A program made the position numbers and the translations under genes. A stretch of DNA of 64,000 nucleotides from Sclerodactyla briareus (lineage: Eukaryota; Echinodermata; Holothuroidea; Dendrochirotida; Sclerodactylidae), in assembly GCA_026419785.1 (NCBI GenBank), contig JAODTK010000433.1, positions 1 to 64,000 on the forward strand, written 5' to 3'. The notes under the pieces are model-generated. The model saw only the letters and a list, made by a program, of their open reading frames with translations. It was not told where the DNA came from and made no database searches. Positions 1 to 12,430 of this stretch are shown here, in pieces; the first letter of the stretch is position 1, and each line of letters opens with the position of its first letter.

Positions 1-855
1 GTTTTTTTAATTGTAGGTTCTCAACACTAGATTCCTACAGGATGCGTTGGCTTCAAGGATGGAAAGGAGACATGAAATGAAGGTTGAACGAAACTTGATA
101 GGCAGAATGTTACTCTTGTTTATGCACAGACCCTGCCCTAAATTGACCTGAACGCCAACCAATAATGACCCCCCTCCATGAACCTTTACCCTAGAACCAC
201 CCACCAAGACAAATATCTTGTTATGTGCCTCGACGAGTGTTGCCTTAACCTGGTATCCAGACTCCGTTTGGCTCTTCCTGAAATTCAATTGGCCCCAGAG
301 CATTAAATATCTCCATACATAGTACACAATGTTAGATATTGTACAGTCCGGTAGGGCATACATAGGAATCCTAGGTACATTCCTAGGTACATTCTTAATT
401 TTACATCATATATGACATCCTCCTATGTGCTCACTGGTTCCAGTTCACTGAAATCACCTTGCCTAAAGCAGCGATGTGTATGTGTGACACAGTATTCTTT
501 TCCGAAGTCTGAGATGACTTTCATTCTATTAACCCCTCGAGGCAGAGGATTAGCATTAACAGATGCAGTGACACCTCTGCATTGCTCATTAACTTTTATG
601 GGTTGCTATTGTTGTCAAAGGACAACTGCAGAATGAATAGAAAATGTCGGGCGGGTAAGCAGCCAGACGTATATATCCCCCGCATCTCTTATTCAAGAAA
701 TTGGGTGAAATGGAAACGGACAATATTGGGAAAAGAATGAAAGAAGACATAAATTTATAGACTTGTGAAGCGAACAACGTTTACAGGTAAATGGGTCATT
801 CCAAATGCACGTGTTAATGTCTTGATGGGCCACCCCTACAGCCCAGGACCAGGTG
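1..855. other. No gene recognised; left flank
   Basis: I see no coding signal here; the open frames are short and give no recognisable protein. The only local structure is a 12-base direct repeat (cctaggtacatt, twice in a row) at about 369-395. Confidence 0.5.
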
Positions 856-861
856 CGTCCT

Positions 862-1925
862 TAAATATGAACATTTATTCAATATGTGACCCTTAACCAC
901 ATGGCCACCGACAAAGGGGTCAAAATTTTTCAGGTCAGAGGTACACACATGCAGGTCACAATTATATCACAATGGGGAAACCATCCAGCCTCCAGATCTT
1001 ATTCTCCCGATATAGCCAATAAAACAGTTTTTGACCTCTAAGTGACCTCGAATGACCTTTAATGATTTATGAAGTTGTTATGAAAATTGTTACTCTCACT
1101 GTGATAACATCCACTCTAGGAGCATTTTGCATTCTGATGACACACCCAGTGTGTATTGCGGAAAAGTAGAAAAATCAGTTTTTGACCCCTAAGTGACCTT
1201 TAATGACCTCAATGACATGGCCGGTTTTTATAAAAGGGTACATCCATGTGATGCATCCACTCCTAGTAGAAGTACATTGCATTCCAATGATCTCGCCCAA
1301 TGTTATTGCGGGAAAAAAGGTAGAAAATGGAACTTTGAACCCCTTGTAATACCCAAAGTAAGTGTCCGATGAATGCGGGAGTTTTTTCCCTCCATTATAA
1401 AGCCACACAAAGCCTATCACAATCCAAAAACCCAGTTTTCTACTTTTTTGCCACGTACGTAACTCCTTAAATAAAATAAGCACATTTATTTCAAGATTGA
1501 CCTGTAACAAAATGATCACCCGACAGAGGTCAAAATTCAGGGTCAGAGGTCACAAACAGGCAGGTCAACAATTATACACAATGGTGACCAGCCAGCCTTC
1601 GCCAGAAATTCAATCTTCGATTATAGCCACAACAAAAACAGTTTTTGACCCCTAAGTGACCCGAAGGACCTTTAAGGATATGACAGTTTATGGAAATTTA
1701 CTCTCATGTGATACATCCAATCCTAGGAGATTTAGGCATCTGATGAAACCACCCAGGGATATGCAGAAAAGTACTAAATCAGGTTTTGACACCTAAGAAC
1801 TTAATGACCTTCCAATGACAGGGCCGGTTTTATGAAATTGTTACACTCCATGTGGATGCATCCACTCCTAGTCGCATATTGCATTCCAATGAACATGTTC
1901 AATGTTATTGCGAAAAAGTATCAAA
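862..1925. repeat. Tandem duplication, period about 612 bp
   Basis: Two copies of one unit lie head to tail. The first begins near 862 (gaacatttattcaa) and the second near 1474 (gcacatttatttcaa). The word cagtttttgacc-cctaagtgacc occurs at about 1027 and 1167 in unit one and 1636 and 1781 in unit two, so each unit also contains two related half-units about 140 bp apart. Both units share ggtcagaggt, a gcatccactcctag block and an aatgttattgcg end. The copies differ by substitutions and many one-base indels. No protein is encoded. Confidence 0.85.
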
Positions 1926-1959
1926 CTCATCCATTTGGACTGATCAGGACACTATATGC

Positions 1960-2375
1960 AAATTGTCCCACCAAATTACCCTCAGGATAGTGATGATATG
2001 AATAAGTTTATCAGGACTGGTAGTAGGTCCTATTCACCAAAGTTCGTCAAAATCCCTTAAAAGTTGAGAAAATATGCATTAAGTATCTAATCATGCTAAC
2101 CCATGTAAATTAAAACATCACATAAGACCTTCAGTGATTCAAACGCAATTGAATAAATTTATCGGGATCTGTTAGAAGGTCCTACTCACCAAGTTTCGTG
2201 AGAATCCAACAAAATTTTTTTAAAGTTGCCTAATGCTAATTGGGCCAACTATTATGCAAAATATCAGTCAGGAAAAGAGACCTCCAGTGACGTCGGCCAC
2301 ATTGGGAAAATTCATCTGCACTTATAGTTGGCCCTATTCACCAAGTTTCATGAAAAGATCCAATGAAGTTTGAAG
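1960..2375. repeat. Short degenerate direct repeats
   Basis: Three related blocks of roughly 150-170 bp spacing carry the words tcctattcaccaa and caagtttcgtg-aa-atcc near 2030, 2190 and 2335. They follow the 612 bp duplication directly and may belong to the same composite element. Noncoding. Confidence 0.6.
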
Positions 2376-2389
2376 AATATCACAGACAT

Positions 2390-2780
2390 TCTGCTATAAT
2401 TAGGCTACTGGCCAAGAAGAAATGCAAACTTGACCTCGAGATGACCTTTAAATTGTCCCATGTTTTTCGGCTCAAACAACTCCCAGAAACACCACGTTTC
2501 GTGTAAATCGCATACGAACTTGAAAATTTTACGAAAAAAAACCTGCAAAAGGGGCAACAAATATACGATATAGCCCAACCATTTTCGAACTTATACAAGA
2601 TTTTACTCATACGGACTGGTTGGTCCAGTTTTGGGTCAATCGGATATTTAAAGTGTAAAGAATGAGAGCGCTACGGCTAAAGTTTCAGTCCGGCGGCGGA
2701 GCCGGCGCGGCGGAGAAGACGCGGGCACACGGCCAAAACCATAATATCCCGAACACTTCAGTGGTGCGGGGATATTAAAA
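2390..2780 (+). repeat. Dispersed repeat family A, copy 1 (5' part missing)
   Basis: This copy matches the right-hand two thirds of the family A repeats at 11838, 31260 and 60578. The shared order is a gacct-gatgacctt block, a cgtttcgtgtaaatcg block, acctgcaaaaggggca, a tgggtcaatcgga block, then a GC-rich gcggcgga end and ccataatatccc. The left block found in the other three (gccgacgtgtatat, gacctcgtttagagga) is absent. It has no coding capacity and is probably a non-autonomous mobile element or an internally deleted retroposon. Confidence 0.75.
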
Positions 2781-2859
2781 TTACGATTTAGGAGACACAC
2801 TGACTGCAGTAGTTTATGTAATGTCGTCACAATTAGGCCAGCTTATATATATGAGGACA

Positions 2860-5810
2860 CACTCGGCAGAAGATCCTGTTAACGTGTCCTGTCAGTACGG
2901 GATCTGAGGGTTGGGGCCACCTGTCGGGTTTGCCCTTGTAGCCTCATGGTAGGGGTGGGTACCCCCAGGGAAGTGGGGCGTTGGGGGGGGGCGGTTGAGG
3001 CCGGGCTGCCCATAGGAGGATGGGAGATTGTTGGCGGTTGGTGGATTGCGGTTAGAAGCTTCGAGAAGTTCGAAGGCCATGTGTCCCATGGTGGAGTGAG
3101 TGTGGTCTTGAGCCCTGCAAAATCATGTTCACACAAGTTGACCAACAAAGTTCTCAAAACACTTGTTATATGGGGACGTTACACCAGGCCGAACGTTTTG
3201 TATTCACTAAACAGTCCATTAAATCCGCATGAAACACTGGCTCATGACCTCGCCAGTAATGTAATGTCCCCATGCCCTCGTACCCTCCAAACCCTCAACT
3301 GAATGAACCTCTGGCCTTACCCTCAAGGACTCTTCTAACCCTACTCACCCACCTAATCCTAACACTAAACTTCACACAACATTTCCACACAGTGATTTTA
3401 AATGTAGCCAAAGTCATTACACAAAAACGCAGAGGATTGAGGCCATACGCTCATGTTTTGAGATGTCTCCATCGACTTCTCAATATTCACATAGTAAAAA
3501 AGCAGACAGTGCGATCACTGTCTGTGTGGAATGAGAACATGAAAGTGAGAATGCGCCTATGACGTTCCTAAGATGCATAATTCCTCATTTTGTTTCTCTA
3601 TCAGGGTGAGTGGGCGAGGCAAAAGTAATTTGAAATTAATTCATTAGAAGTGTTTGGACCACGCCGAGAGTAGAAATCTATATCGCGATTCAAAATATCA
3701 AAAAAACTTTTTGAATTCACCTCGTGATATATGTAGAGCGGGGTTAAGCTCACCTGTCGTGACTATACGTGGACAGGTATTCGAGAGGCCTGCACATACT
3801 ACCCCAAGTCTCCGGTTGGTTGCCACAGTACCTGGTATATTTCAGAGTGCCTCGTAATTGAATTCTGATGTTGGTGATCAGGTCTCAAACGCTTCGAGAC
3901 GGCCTAAAGGGCCTTATATGGTGGAAATTGACAAGAGACGACGCGGGCCCCAATGTCCGTGTATAGTTTCCCCAAAAAAACTCAGACGATGTTTCGTGAC
4001 TAATGCAGTAATGATTGATAGATGTAGGCATGAGTCTCAGAACCAGTATAGTAAGCTACAACAGTTTTGGTAATTGAAAAACTTTATTTGTCTCTAAAAA
4101 CTGAAAAGAAAAAAAACAAGTAATGATAATTTTCCGAGAAACGGGATCACCTTACCTGGTCAATAAGTTTTATTTGTACATAGTACATTGTTCACCCTGT
4201 TTAAAAATATTGTTATGTAACAATAAATAACGCCACAAAACCTTCATTTTGAAGTTTATCACCGATACGCCGAAAGAAAAGTGTCCATAACACTTATCCA
4301 CTCCTGTTTATGGCACTGCAGTGATTAGGTCGGTGGAGCAGGAGAGTCTCCTACAAATTGCAACTTAATCATGGCCTCTGTCGGAAAAGAAAACAACAAC
4401 CTTCAACCTGGCTATTAGTATTAGTTGCATCATGGGGATGTTCCTCTGCGTGAAATATTTCCCTGACTGCATTGTCGACCTGAATAGATATTAGATTGAT
4501 CCGTCGAAAGAGGTCGGTCGTTTAGTGACGGTCATCTTTACGACCAAATTCAGGAGTATAGTAATATTATAAGCGATATTCTCAAATACACATTAGATGT
4601 ATAAAATATCCGCCAACCTACTGGAAGGGGAACTCCAGGTACAGGACACGTTTTCTTGCTCTTCTCCAACTTCCGTAGACGTTCCCATCCATATAGCTGT
4701 ATAGAGATCCGACAAACCCATCTTATGGTCACAGCAGTACGTTCAACTCTCGGTTTAAGTTATTTTACAATAGCACAGTGAAACTGTGAACAGCGCCATT
4801 ATTACGGAACTTCCCCAAATGTCCCTAGAAAGGGTCAAAGGACAAAAATTGCCGGCTTGATACACTAGGTCATATCGCGGAGAATGGAAAACTTTTTCTA
4901 TAGGTCCAAACCCCATTTCAATACGATGTTCTTATGTGGAGTTATTGGCCTTCGAATTTTGGTCCATTATGCAGAGAAATTGGGGGAGAATCCTAATCGT
5001 TTATTAACGCATGACGTCACACTTGGACAACCCTGGAAGTTGTGTCATGTATTTCATTGTTTCAGATTTGAACCTCTCCACTACAGCAATCCTTTTCCCC
5101 TAGACTAAATGATTTCCGAGTGAAAATAATGTGTGAATTTCAATAGGAAACAAAGACGGTTTGCAGGATTGTGCAATTATGACATCATTTAATATTGCAT
5201 GATGGGATGCTTTTCGATCTTGAGCAATACACATGCACAAACTTCGATGCACTGTCACTCCGTAACGGAAAGTCGTCAGAACTTCGGGTTTATAATGACG
5301 CATACTGTTCTTCTCCAGCTAATCTGCTAATACATTAGCTTCTTTATACATTATCCGCAAGTTTGCCCTCCAAGAATACCAGAGAGAGGAGACATACCCT
5401 TCGCATGGATCCCCTCTTTATTTACTCTTCCTCCCATCAAGTGGTTGTGTCTCCAGTTGAGTTTAAGTAGCTTAAGTTGTCCGATTTTCAATCACGTCCG
5501 GGGTCCTAAACCCTGCACTCATCATGGAACAATTTTACTTCTCCCATCGTCATGAAATGCATTCTTATTTTCTCGAATCAAACACGGCTTCCGGGTAAAT
5601 CATTCCACTGACATGGTTGCAATGATTTTGGTCTATAGGAATTCAAATGGATTACATATTAAACAATAAACTGCTGCCTTCTTATATAACTCCCTAAAGC
5701 TTTCGATACTATTGATCATATCATTCCAGCCACTGAATCGGTACATTCTGTGGATACATTAGCTTTTGGGACAGGGAGCTCACCATTGAGGAAGTTTTTT
5801 TTTTTTTTCA
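2860..5810. other. No gene recognised
   Basis: Nothing I can assign. The stretch 2940-3060 is strongly G-rich on the plus strand, which makes the complementary frames appear proline-rich; I take this as composition, not protein. The rest is unremarkable AT-rich DNA with frames under 120 codons. Confidence 0.45.
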
Positions 5811-5814
5811 TTGA

Positions 5815-6190
5815 ATCGTGATGTCATCAAAGGTCATTGAGGGTCACTTATGGGCTGGTCGGAAAATGCGAATAAACGCCTTTTTTTCACAAAACAAAAA
5901 AAAAGTTCCAATGACACTCCCCGATATGGATGGAATTTCAAGCATGGTGCACATAATGAGGGGAACATCTTCACAGAGAGCCGTCAATCAACCAAGTCAC
6001 CAACGGGTCACTGAGGGTGCGAAAAATAAAAAATAAATGGTTGGAGGCTAGTTCGTTGGCAATAACTGAAAAACAAAATGCCAAACAAGGTTGGGAGACA
6101 TGCCATTGGGATCCTCTAGTTAACCTGCATCTCTGTCACTTTGACCTCAATTCGACTTCCGATTACCTTCAACTAGTTGTGAAAACGTGT
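5815..6190. repeat. AGGTCA-type diverged repeat
   Basis: The segment starts with a poly-T run and then atgtcatcaaaggtcattgag, with further gggtcactgaggg and cactttgacctcaattcgac words. The same vocabulary (atgtcatcaga-gtc, aagtcacttatgg) recurs at 14710-14755, so this looks like a diverged dispersed repeat. Boundaries are approximate. Confidence 0.45.
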
Positions 6191-7510
6191 GATGCGTAAT
6201 ATGTGCAACGACCAATATAGAAGTAGTACAGCAGCCCTGTTCAAAGAGTTTAAACTACTATTTTATTTTTTATTATTACATCTTGGGGACTTCTTATATA
6301 AATTTGGTAAAGGTATTCTCCCTTGTGCTTTTGTATTCGAGCAACGCAGCATTTCATAACTTCAGTACACGTAGCGGACGTTTACTCAGACATCGATATA
6401 TACTAAGGAAATCCGTAATCAGATACAAAAACGAGGAATTAGTTTAGTATTATGGAATCCCTAGATAATGGTCAACAAATTCCAGAATTCTTCACAACTT
6501 GCGTTGGAAAACCCGCGAGTTGCAATTTGAACCTATCCTCCTAACAGTTTGCCTTGTTGAAATGTTTTATTGACTTTTTTACCTACTTGTAAAATCCTTT
6601 ATTCTCCTCCTGCATCTAAACCCTATTCCTTTTGTAGAGGTACCAAAGATATGGTTAGATTATACATTAGCCTCATTACGCGTGACTCCATATCATTCGC
6701 ATTGCTCGTACCAATCGGCGAAAATACAATTACGGAAAATTAGAGACAGCGTGTTATAGCATACTATGAAATGTTGTGGACAGTTAAATATAGAAACAAA
6801 TACGCAAATGTTCAAGTTGTGACGCTAATGGACCTGCGAGTATAATTAAAATTTATGTTCAACGAAGCAGAGAGTGTACGAGGAAAGCAAACACATCCTG
6901 ATAACAGCACAATACAAAGCACGCGAAAGCAGCGTAACTCGATAGGCTCTGGGTGGCCCTAACAGCAGATAGTATAAATTTGCTGTTACAGACATAATTT
7001 AAATAGCCACTTGACAATAATAAAAACTACCAAATAATAAATCTACAGAGAGGTATTTGACTATGTGGGAAGTTAGGTTAACGATTTAATTGGATGAAGC
7101 CGAGTTTCAATAAGCGTTGCAAAGATAAACTCCGGAAGGTAATTGAAAAGGCCAAACAAAAAAGGTATGCTGGAAAACTCAGTGAGAGGGGTAAAATACT
7201 CACGTCGAGCGGTTCGACAGCGAGCTGGCTGCCAAATGAATGCACGGGCGAGCACGACGTGGTGCCGGCAGATGAGTTAATTTACCAATCGGGAATGAAT
7301 ACACCTTCTTCTACTCAAGAACATGGGTTGTTGCTCTTATTCACAAAAGGGTCCCAACCTCAAAAAAGTTTATCCTCTGATGTCCCCTTTGTTGGATGCC
7401 AGTGTCACCAGTATGAAGTGGGAGGAATGTTCATAGACATGACTACAGATAAAAACACATACACACGCACACAATACATTTACACACACATACACTCAAC
7501 ACAAGCAAAC
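6190..7510. other. No gene recognised; one unassigned open frame
   Basis: An open frame of about 150 codons runs 7094-7552 on the plus strand with a lysine-rich start, but its last third reads through a (CA)n-like tract (7455-7510) into a family C repeat, so it is unlikely to be a gene as it stands. No other signal. Confidence 0.4.
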
Positions 7511-8255
7511 ACGTACACTTCCACCTATAGTTACTGTTGCTGGTTGTCATAGCAATGTTGCTATGGTAACAATGGTGGTGGTTAGAACTATCGACTGAGG
7601 GGACCGTTGATGGGGGGTGAGTTACCATACTGCAGGGTAATCCAGCAAGGAGGTGCCACTCGCGCAAGTGTCCGTTGTGTGTTGTGTGTGGGTGCATTTG
7701 CGTGTCCGTCGAATTTTGTTTTATGGTGTTTCGTTAACATATCTACATATTGAGTAGTTGAAACATTTTGACATGCTGAATAGTCACAGAACATATATTT
7801 TCTCTCAAAATTAGGCGACGAAAAAAACATCGTTAATTGTGAAATTTAGGGGGCACAAACAAATTTTGGGACAATTTTTAATTTGAAATTTTTTTCACAT
7901 TTGTCAAGATAATTCGCTAATTCCAATGACTGAATGGTTTCAAATTTTTTTTAGCAATGTGATAAAGCACAAATTACAACTTACCGCATCAATCAGCCGA
8001 GATTACCCAAAATTGGATTTAGGGAAACACTTGAGTTTTGACCAAACTTTGGTTTTTTCTTTTTTCAGTAACTTAGAGATTTTTTTAGAACAAGGTTCAA
8101 AGTATCAAACAGAGGGCTTTCCAGATCATTTCATGTGAAAAATTTAGAAATTCCACAATTGAATATGAATATTTTGGGGGAGGAGGGAGAAAGGGAGGAA
8201 GGAAACGGCTTTTTTCAGACATAGGCTATTTTTGACAATTTTGTCCCTTTGCATC
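7510..8255 (+). repeat. Dispersed repeat family C, copy 1
   Basis: This copy matches the reverse complement of 18300-19110 along most of its length. Shared blocks in order are: a tatagttactgttgctgg / gctatggt-aac hairpin-like head, gactgagggga, a caaggaggtgc-actcgc block, aagtgtccgttgtgtgttg with GT-rich sequence, cgtccgtcga-ttttg, an A/T-rich middle with attccaatga-tgaatg, and ggaaa-ggct-tttttcaga near 8205. It is about 740 bp long, with no open frame conserved between copies, and so is best seen as a non-autonomous mobile element. Confidence 0.8.
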
Positions 8256-8860
8256 TGTAAATAGAAGCAGGTAGAAAATCGACCGAATAGTTCTACATTT
8301 GCCGGTGGGTGGGACCCTGCACTCCGGGATTGCCCTCGTGTTCCTCTTGCAAGCCGACCTAGAGTTCGACTCTTTGAAAGGTTCAGTAATTTCACATACT
8401 GCTGGAGGGCCGCAATATTACCATATTCCTCTCTGCTGTTCTGTGCTTCCATTGAACTGTTCAACTGAACAGGGAAATGCTACTCTAACGAGTAGCATTT
8501 AATGCATTGACTACGAACCATTCCAATAATGGCACGGGGATCTCGTCTGAACACATGTATATATATGCGGCCCGAGAACCATCTATACCTACAACATCAA
8601 TCATGATGAAAATATAACTGTGAGGAAAACCAGACAACCTCCAGCGCAGGCTCTAAACGAAATAAGGGACACATTCAAAAAACTTATTCGTCATTGCAGA
8701 CGACAATTGCGCGTAAAATGTTTTGGATGTGTTTAAAAAGAACTGACACGTTCACATGCACAAGAGCGTCCGCTTTGTTCTAAATATTGGGGGAGGGGGG
8801 AGGGGGACATAACTCGAGTACCAAATGTTAACTGTGAGAAAATTCACCGACGATTTATCA
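8255..8860. other. No gene recognised
   Basis: No conserved protein or RNA is visible. A G-rich run at about 8788-8810 (ggggga-gggggg-aggggg) has potential to form a G-quadruplex. Confidence 0.4.
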
Positions 8861-8864
8861 AATA

Positions 8865-9160
8865 CTAGGGGGGAAAGGAAAGGCCCACCATTAGCGCGGC
8901 CTTCCACCCGGGACGAGGACGGGGCTTCGATTCACGGTCTGGTCAACACGAGATTTTAAAAAAAATTGGTATCTGTTTGCCTTCTCGCTGACCGCTCAGC
9001 ACAAGGGATTGGGAGCAGCAGAGACGAACGAGGAATTGGCAATTTGCAAGTTGCCGTCTGAGTGTTGTGAATACACCCTCCCTCATGCAGACGAAGAGGC
9101 AGTGGCTTAGTTTCCGTGTCCGTGTACCTTGAATAGGTTCGCTCCTCTGCTCCGCAAGTA
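8865..9160 (+). repeat. tRNA-derived SINE, copy 2 (diverged)
   Basis: The body aligns with the better preserved SINE at 14150-14538: a degenerate box B (ggcttcgattc at 8923-8933), then gattttaaaaaaa-ttgg, gccttctcgctg, the run caccctccct, gaagaggca, tttccgtg-ccgtgtacct and a gcaggtt/ataggttcgc block. Box A cannot be placed with confidence and no clear poly-A tail remains; the copy ends near 9160 in an A/T-rich stretch. It appears older than copy 1. Confidence 0.65.
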
Positions 9161-10880
9161 CACCATATTTTTTTTATACATTATTGCTTATTCCGTTGAT
9201 CATCCAGAGCTATATTGCTGACAGGGCAGGAAAAAGCTCTGAAGTCCATTCATTGTTACACGGATGTAAAATGACAATTTTCTGCTGATGAAGCAAACAT
9301 AGGTTGTTGTTAAATTTGCTACATTAAGTACATAACAGGAATAGAATAGACTACTCAAACTAAGACGGACACGTAAGTAATGTTCGTGTGAAACAACTTT
9401 CGCATTCTCCCCGCAAAAAAACAAACTAAAAAGCACACACAAAAGAATAGAGATCGCATATATAAACAAATGAAGCAGAAAAAACAAGTTAACAGTAAAT
9501 CTTCATACCCTGTGAACAAACACAAAGAACATGAGCATTGACGTTTTGTTAGCTTAGGTAAGCAGATCAGTTTTTTTTCATAGTTTTTTTTTTTGTGTGC
9601 GGGAAAAAGACAAACAGCTGGGTGGTAGGAACATGGGTTGGCAAATCGCCAGCTAATAAATAAGATAGGAGGGGTTGACAGGCGAGAAGTACCAGGTAAC
9701 AGAAGAGGCGACCATCCTCTCGAGACTCCATATGCGATCCATTAGAGGACAACAGCAGGATGTATGTATTATAGAGAGGTAGATAATGTTGGAGAACACG
9801 GAAGTGTCATTCCAAATCAGACGTCCCTAAGACTTTCCGTACGGAGTTTTGAAGGCCTTGACGTTTGTGCCTGTGTATTGCGCAATATCGAAAAGTATCC
9901 TATCATGCAATAACGAACGAAATCATACTTGCAAAACTGCAAATAATTCTTTGTTTTCTTTTAGAATTTGAACATAAATTCTCTTTGATTTCTTCGAGAG
10001 AGAGAGGAATACTGTAGTGGGTTAGTAGGTATTGATGGTACTCTGGTTGATGAGAAAACAAACAGACCCTTTCGAGAGGTTGAGTTAGTAACACAATGAA
10101 ACAATGCGGATGCATAACAAAATTAGCTGTGTTGTTCAATGTATATGTGTGATTGTATTGCCTCACTGCCAGTGTCTTCAATAAAGAACAATGGTTTAGT
10201 CCCCCCGGTATCATTGCGGTTGAAATACTGTTGGAAATGATGCTTATGTGAAGAATTATAAATTGAACTGTTGAATTAGAATGGAAGTATGCCAATACAG
10301 ATAGGGTAACTAAACTCAAGTTATGATAAACTCATGGCGCTAATGGACCAAATGAAGTCAAACGCGCCACAAAAGGGTTTTAGGATGCGTAATGTTAAAT
10401 AAAAATGAAATAAGTCTTTTGCTGCAGATAAAGGGAGGGTAGTTTAAATCGCCGAGCCAAAACATAATCTCAGATCCGTCAGAGCGTTTGGTCCAGATCC
10501 CTAACAGTTATTTCTCGATTCCTACATTTTCCTGAATTCCCTTTCCATCCTCTTGCCACTCGTGTCAGCTAAAGCGCTTACCACAAAAGCGCAGCTACGT
10601 ACTTACGAAAGAACCGCAACTCATTTCGGCTATAAACATCCGACAATCTTTCGGTATGGTGGAACAAGACAAAATAATTGGGTGCCGTATTCCTTCTAAA
10701 TCCCGCCAGGCGAATGAAGTGCATTTGGGAGTAACTAAATACAACAAGAGCTGGGTAATCCCCAAAGTTGCAGAATCTCTCATCGACTTGCCTGGAAATG
10801 TGGCCATTAGCAGTCTTTTCTTCTATTTCCAATACCTTGCAAAAGTTGGAAATAGTGAACATTTCCCCGAAATATGTCTG
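9160..10880. other. No gene recognised
   Basis: The open frames here (longest about 138 codons, minus strand, 9903-10319) show no domain I recognise and no repeat homology within the window. A poly-C run lies at about 10891-10904, just outside. Confidence 0.4.
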
Positions 10881-10904
10881 AATCTGCACTCCCCCCCCCC
10901 CCCC

Positions 10905-11400
10905 CTAAAAAACTCATATTCATAGAAATTTCATGAAGTCTTCAGCATAAATGCTGGGGTAAAGCCCTATGTTTTTATGCGTGTTTTCAAATCGTTCCAT
11001 AACCTCATTCAGTCTTTTCCCAATCCCTGAATACATTGAAGAAAGGAAAAAAAAAAATTCAACAAAGTCCCCGCCTGATATCCAAATGTTTGTATATATT
11101 GGCTGGTTTAAATGAAAATTTTTCATTTTTTCGCATTTTCACCTTGTTACAAAATTTTGAATTATTCACTCTTGCATCGGCGAATGAGAAAGTCGGGAAG
11201 ACTGAAAATTGCCCCAAAAGTTTGAGAAAATGTCTGTTTTGACTATTTTAGGCGTGTGTAAAACTTCTAATGTCCATCCGCTTCAAACTGGAGATATTTG
11301 CGGGAAACCATATAAAAAATCTGACAGATACGCCAATCACATACACACGCAATAGATTGGGTCGGGTACACGCGTGTACGTTTGCTGGGACGGCGAGATC
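10905..11400 (-). repeat. Dispersed repeat family C, copy 3 (partial)
   Basis: It is in the same orientation as the 18300-19110 copy. Shared features include a ccatattcata/ctcatattcatag start, cattttcgcattttcacc with ttacaaaattttgaattattcac, gcgtgtg-aa, and the block gagatatttgcgggaaacca followed by aaaaatctgacagat. The GT-rich head and the hairpin segment are not preserved. Confidence 0.7.
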
Positions 11401-11837
11401 ACCCCGTTAATTCACAACATGTGATCTAAAAAACCGTATAATCTTCCTGAATGGCACTGAGGGTAATGTGGGTATGGTGGGGTACGAGCCTAACTTTTTG
11501 GCCCTCCACGTAGGTTACCCCCCCCCCTCCCCTCCCCGGCCTTCCGAGTCAGAGGGGGCAGGACGATTCTTCCCGATCTGAGGCATTTCTAATCGGGCGT
11601 TTTCCTCGGCTCACGAAGTGGAGAGCGGGGAAGGGGGGGGGGGGGGAGGGGACCTCCTGACTCGCAGGGGCGGTAAAACAGCAGGTTTCCCCGTACCCCC
11701 CATCATACCCTCATTACTCTCATTGCTATTTTGGGCCCACTCAGTTTCGCGATTATTCAATTTACTCCCAACTTTGCTGGATTTTTTTTTTAATAATTTT
11801 TTTTTTCCACCTACTTCTCCTGATATTTCGCCTGCGC
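11400..11837. other. Low-complexity stretch, no gene
   Basis: It contains a C-rich run at 11518-11540 and a G run at about 11631-11647, followed by poly-T tracts. The apparent glycine- or proline-rich frames come from these runs. Confidence 0.45.
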
Positions 11838-12430
11838 GTGGAGGCGGGTAAACCGCCGACGTGTGTATCTCCGCAGACATTGCCTTTGTGGACCTCGTTT
11901 AGAGGAAGTACAATAACTCATATCCATTTGATCTCCAGTGACTTTGAGAATGCTCTAAACCCAGTAGTTCAGGAAAAACAACTTGTTGACACATTCACCA
12001 ATTTCGTTTCCAAATCCAACAAATTAGACAAATTGCTGAAACGCGATTTGGACCCACTCACCGTGTAATTCGAACTAACTCTGTAATTCGCAACAAAACA
12101 ACAAATTGACCGCCTTGTGACCTTAATCCCGTCCATGTTTTTTCGGGGACACCTTTTGTCCCACCCACCAAGTTTCAGTGTAAATCGGGTAGCTAACTCT
12201 GTATTTTCCGTGTAAAACCTGCCAGAAGGGTAGAAGACATTCAGAAATGCCCACTTTCGTACTCACCCGAGATTTCACTGGGACGGACATGTATGTGTAC
12301 CAAGTTTCGTGTCAATCGGAAATTGTGTTGGAGAGTTATTTGCGCTAACGGCCAGAGTTCCCGGCGGGCGGTGGCACTGAGGCGGAGACGGCGACGGCTA
12401 CACCCGAAACCATAATATCCCCCCGATGGC
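11838..12430 (+). repeat. Dispersed repeat family A, copy 2 (near complete)
   Basis: It starts with ggcgggtaaaccgccgacgtg and gacctcgtttagaggaagta, passes through the ccagtgactttgag and ttgaccgccttgtgacctt blocks, then ttttcggggacacc, aagtttcagtgtaaatcggg, cctgcca-aagggtag, acccgagatttcac, gggacggaca, caagtttcgtgtcaatcgga, ttgcgctaacggccagagtt, cccggcgg, and ends at ccataatatcccc. Gene-free. Copies at 31260 and 60578 have the same order of blocks, which defines a repeat of about 590-610 bp. Confidence 0.85.

Noticed and set aside
7094..7552. 152-codon open frame with Lys-rich start
   Set aside because: Runs through a CA-rich microsatellite into a family C repeat; no recognisable domain.
9903..10319. 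138-codon minus-strand open frame
   Set aside because: No domain, no homologous copy and no splice context; consistent with chance in AT-rich DNA.
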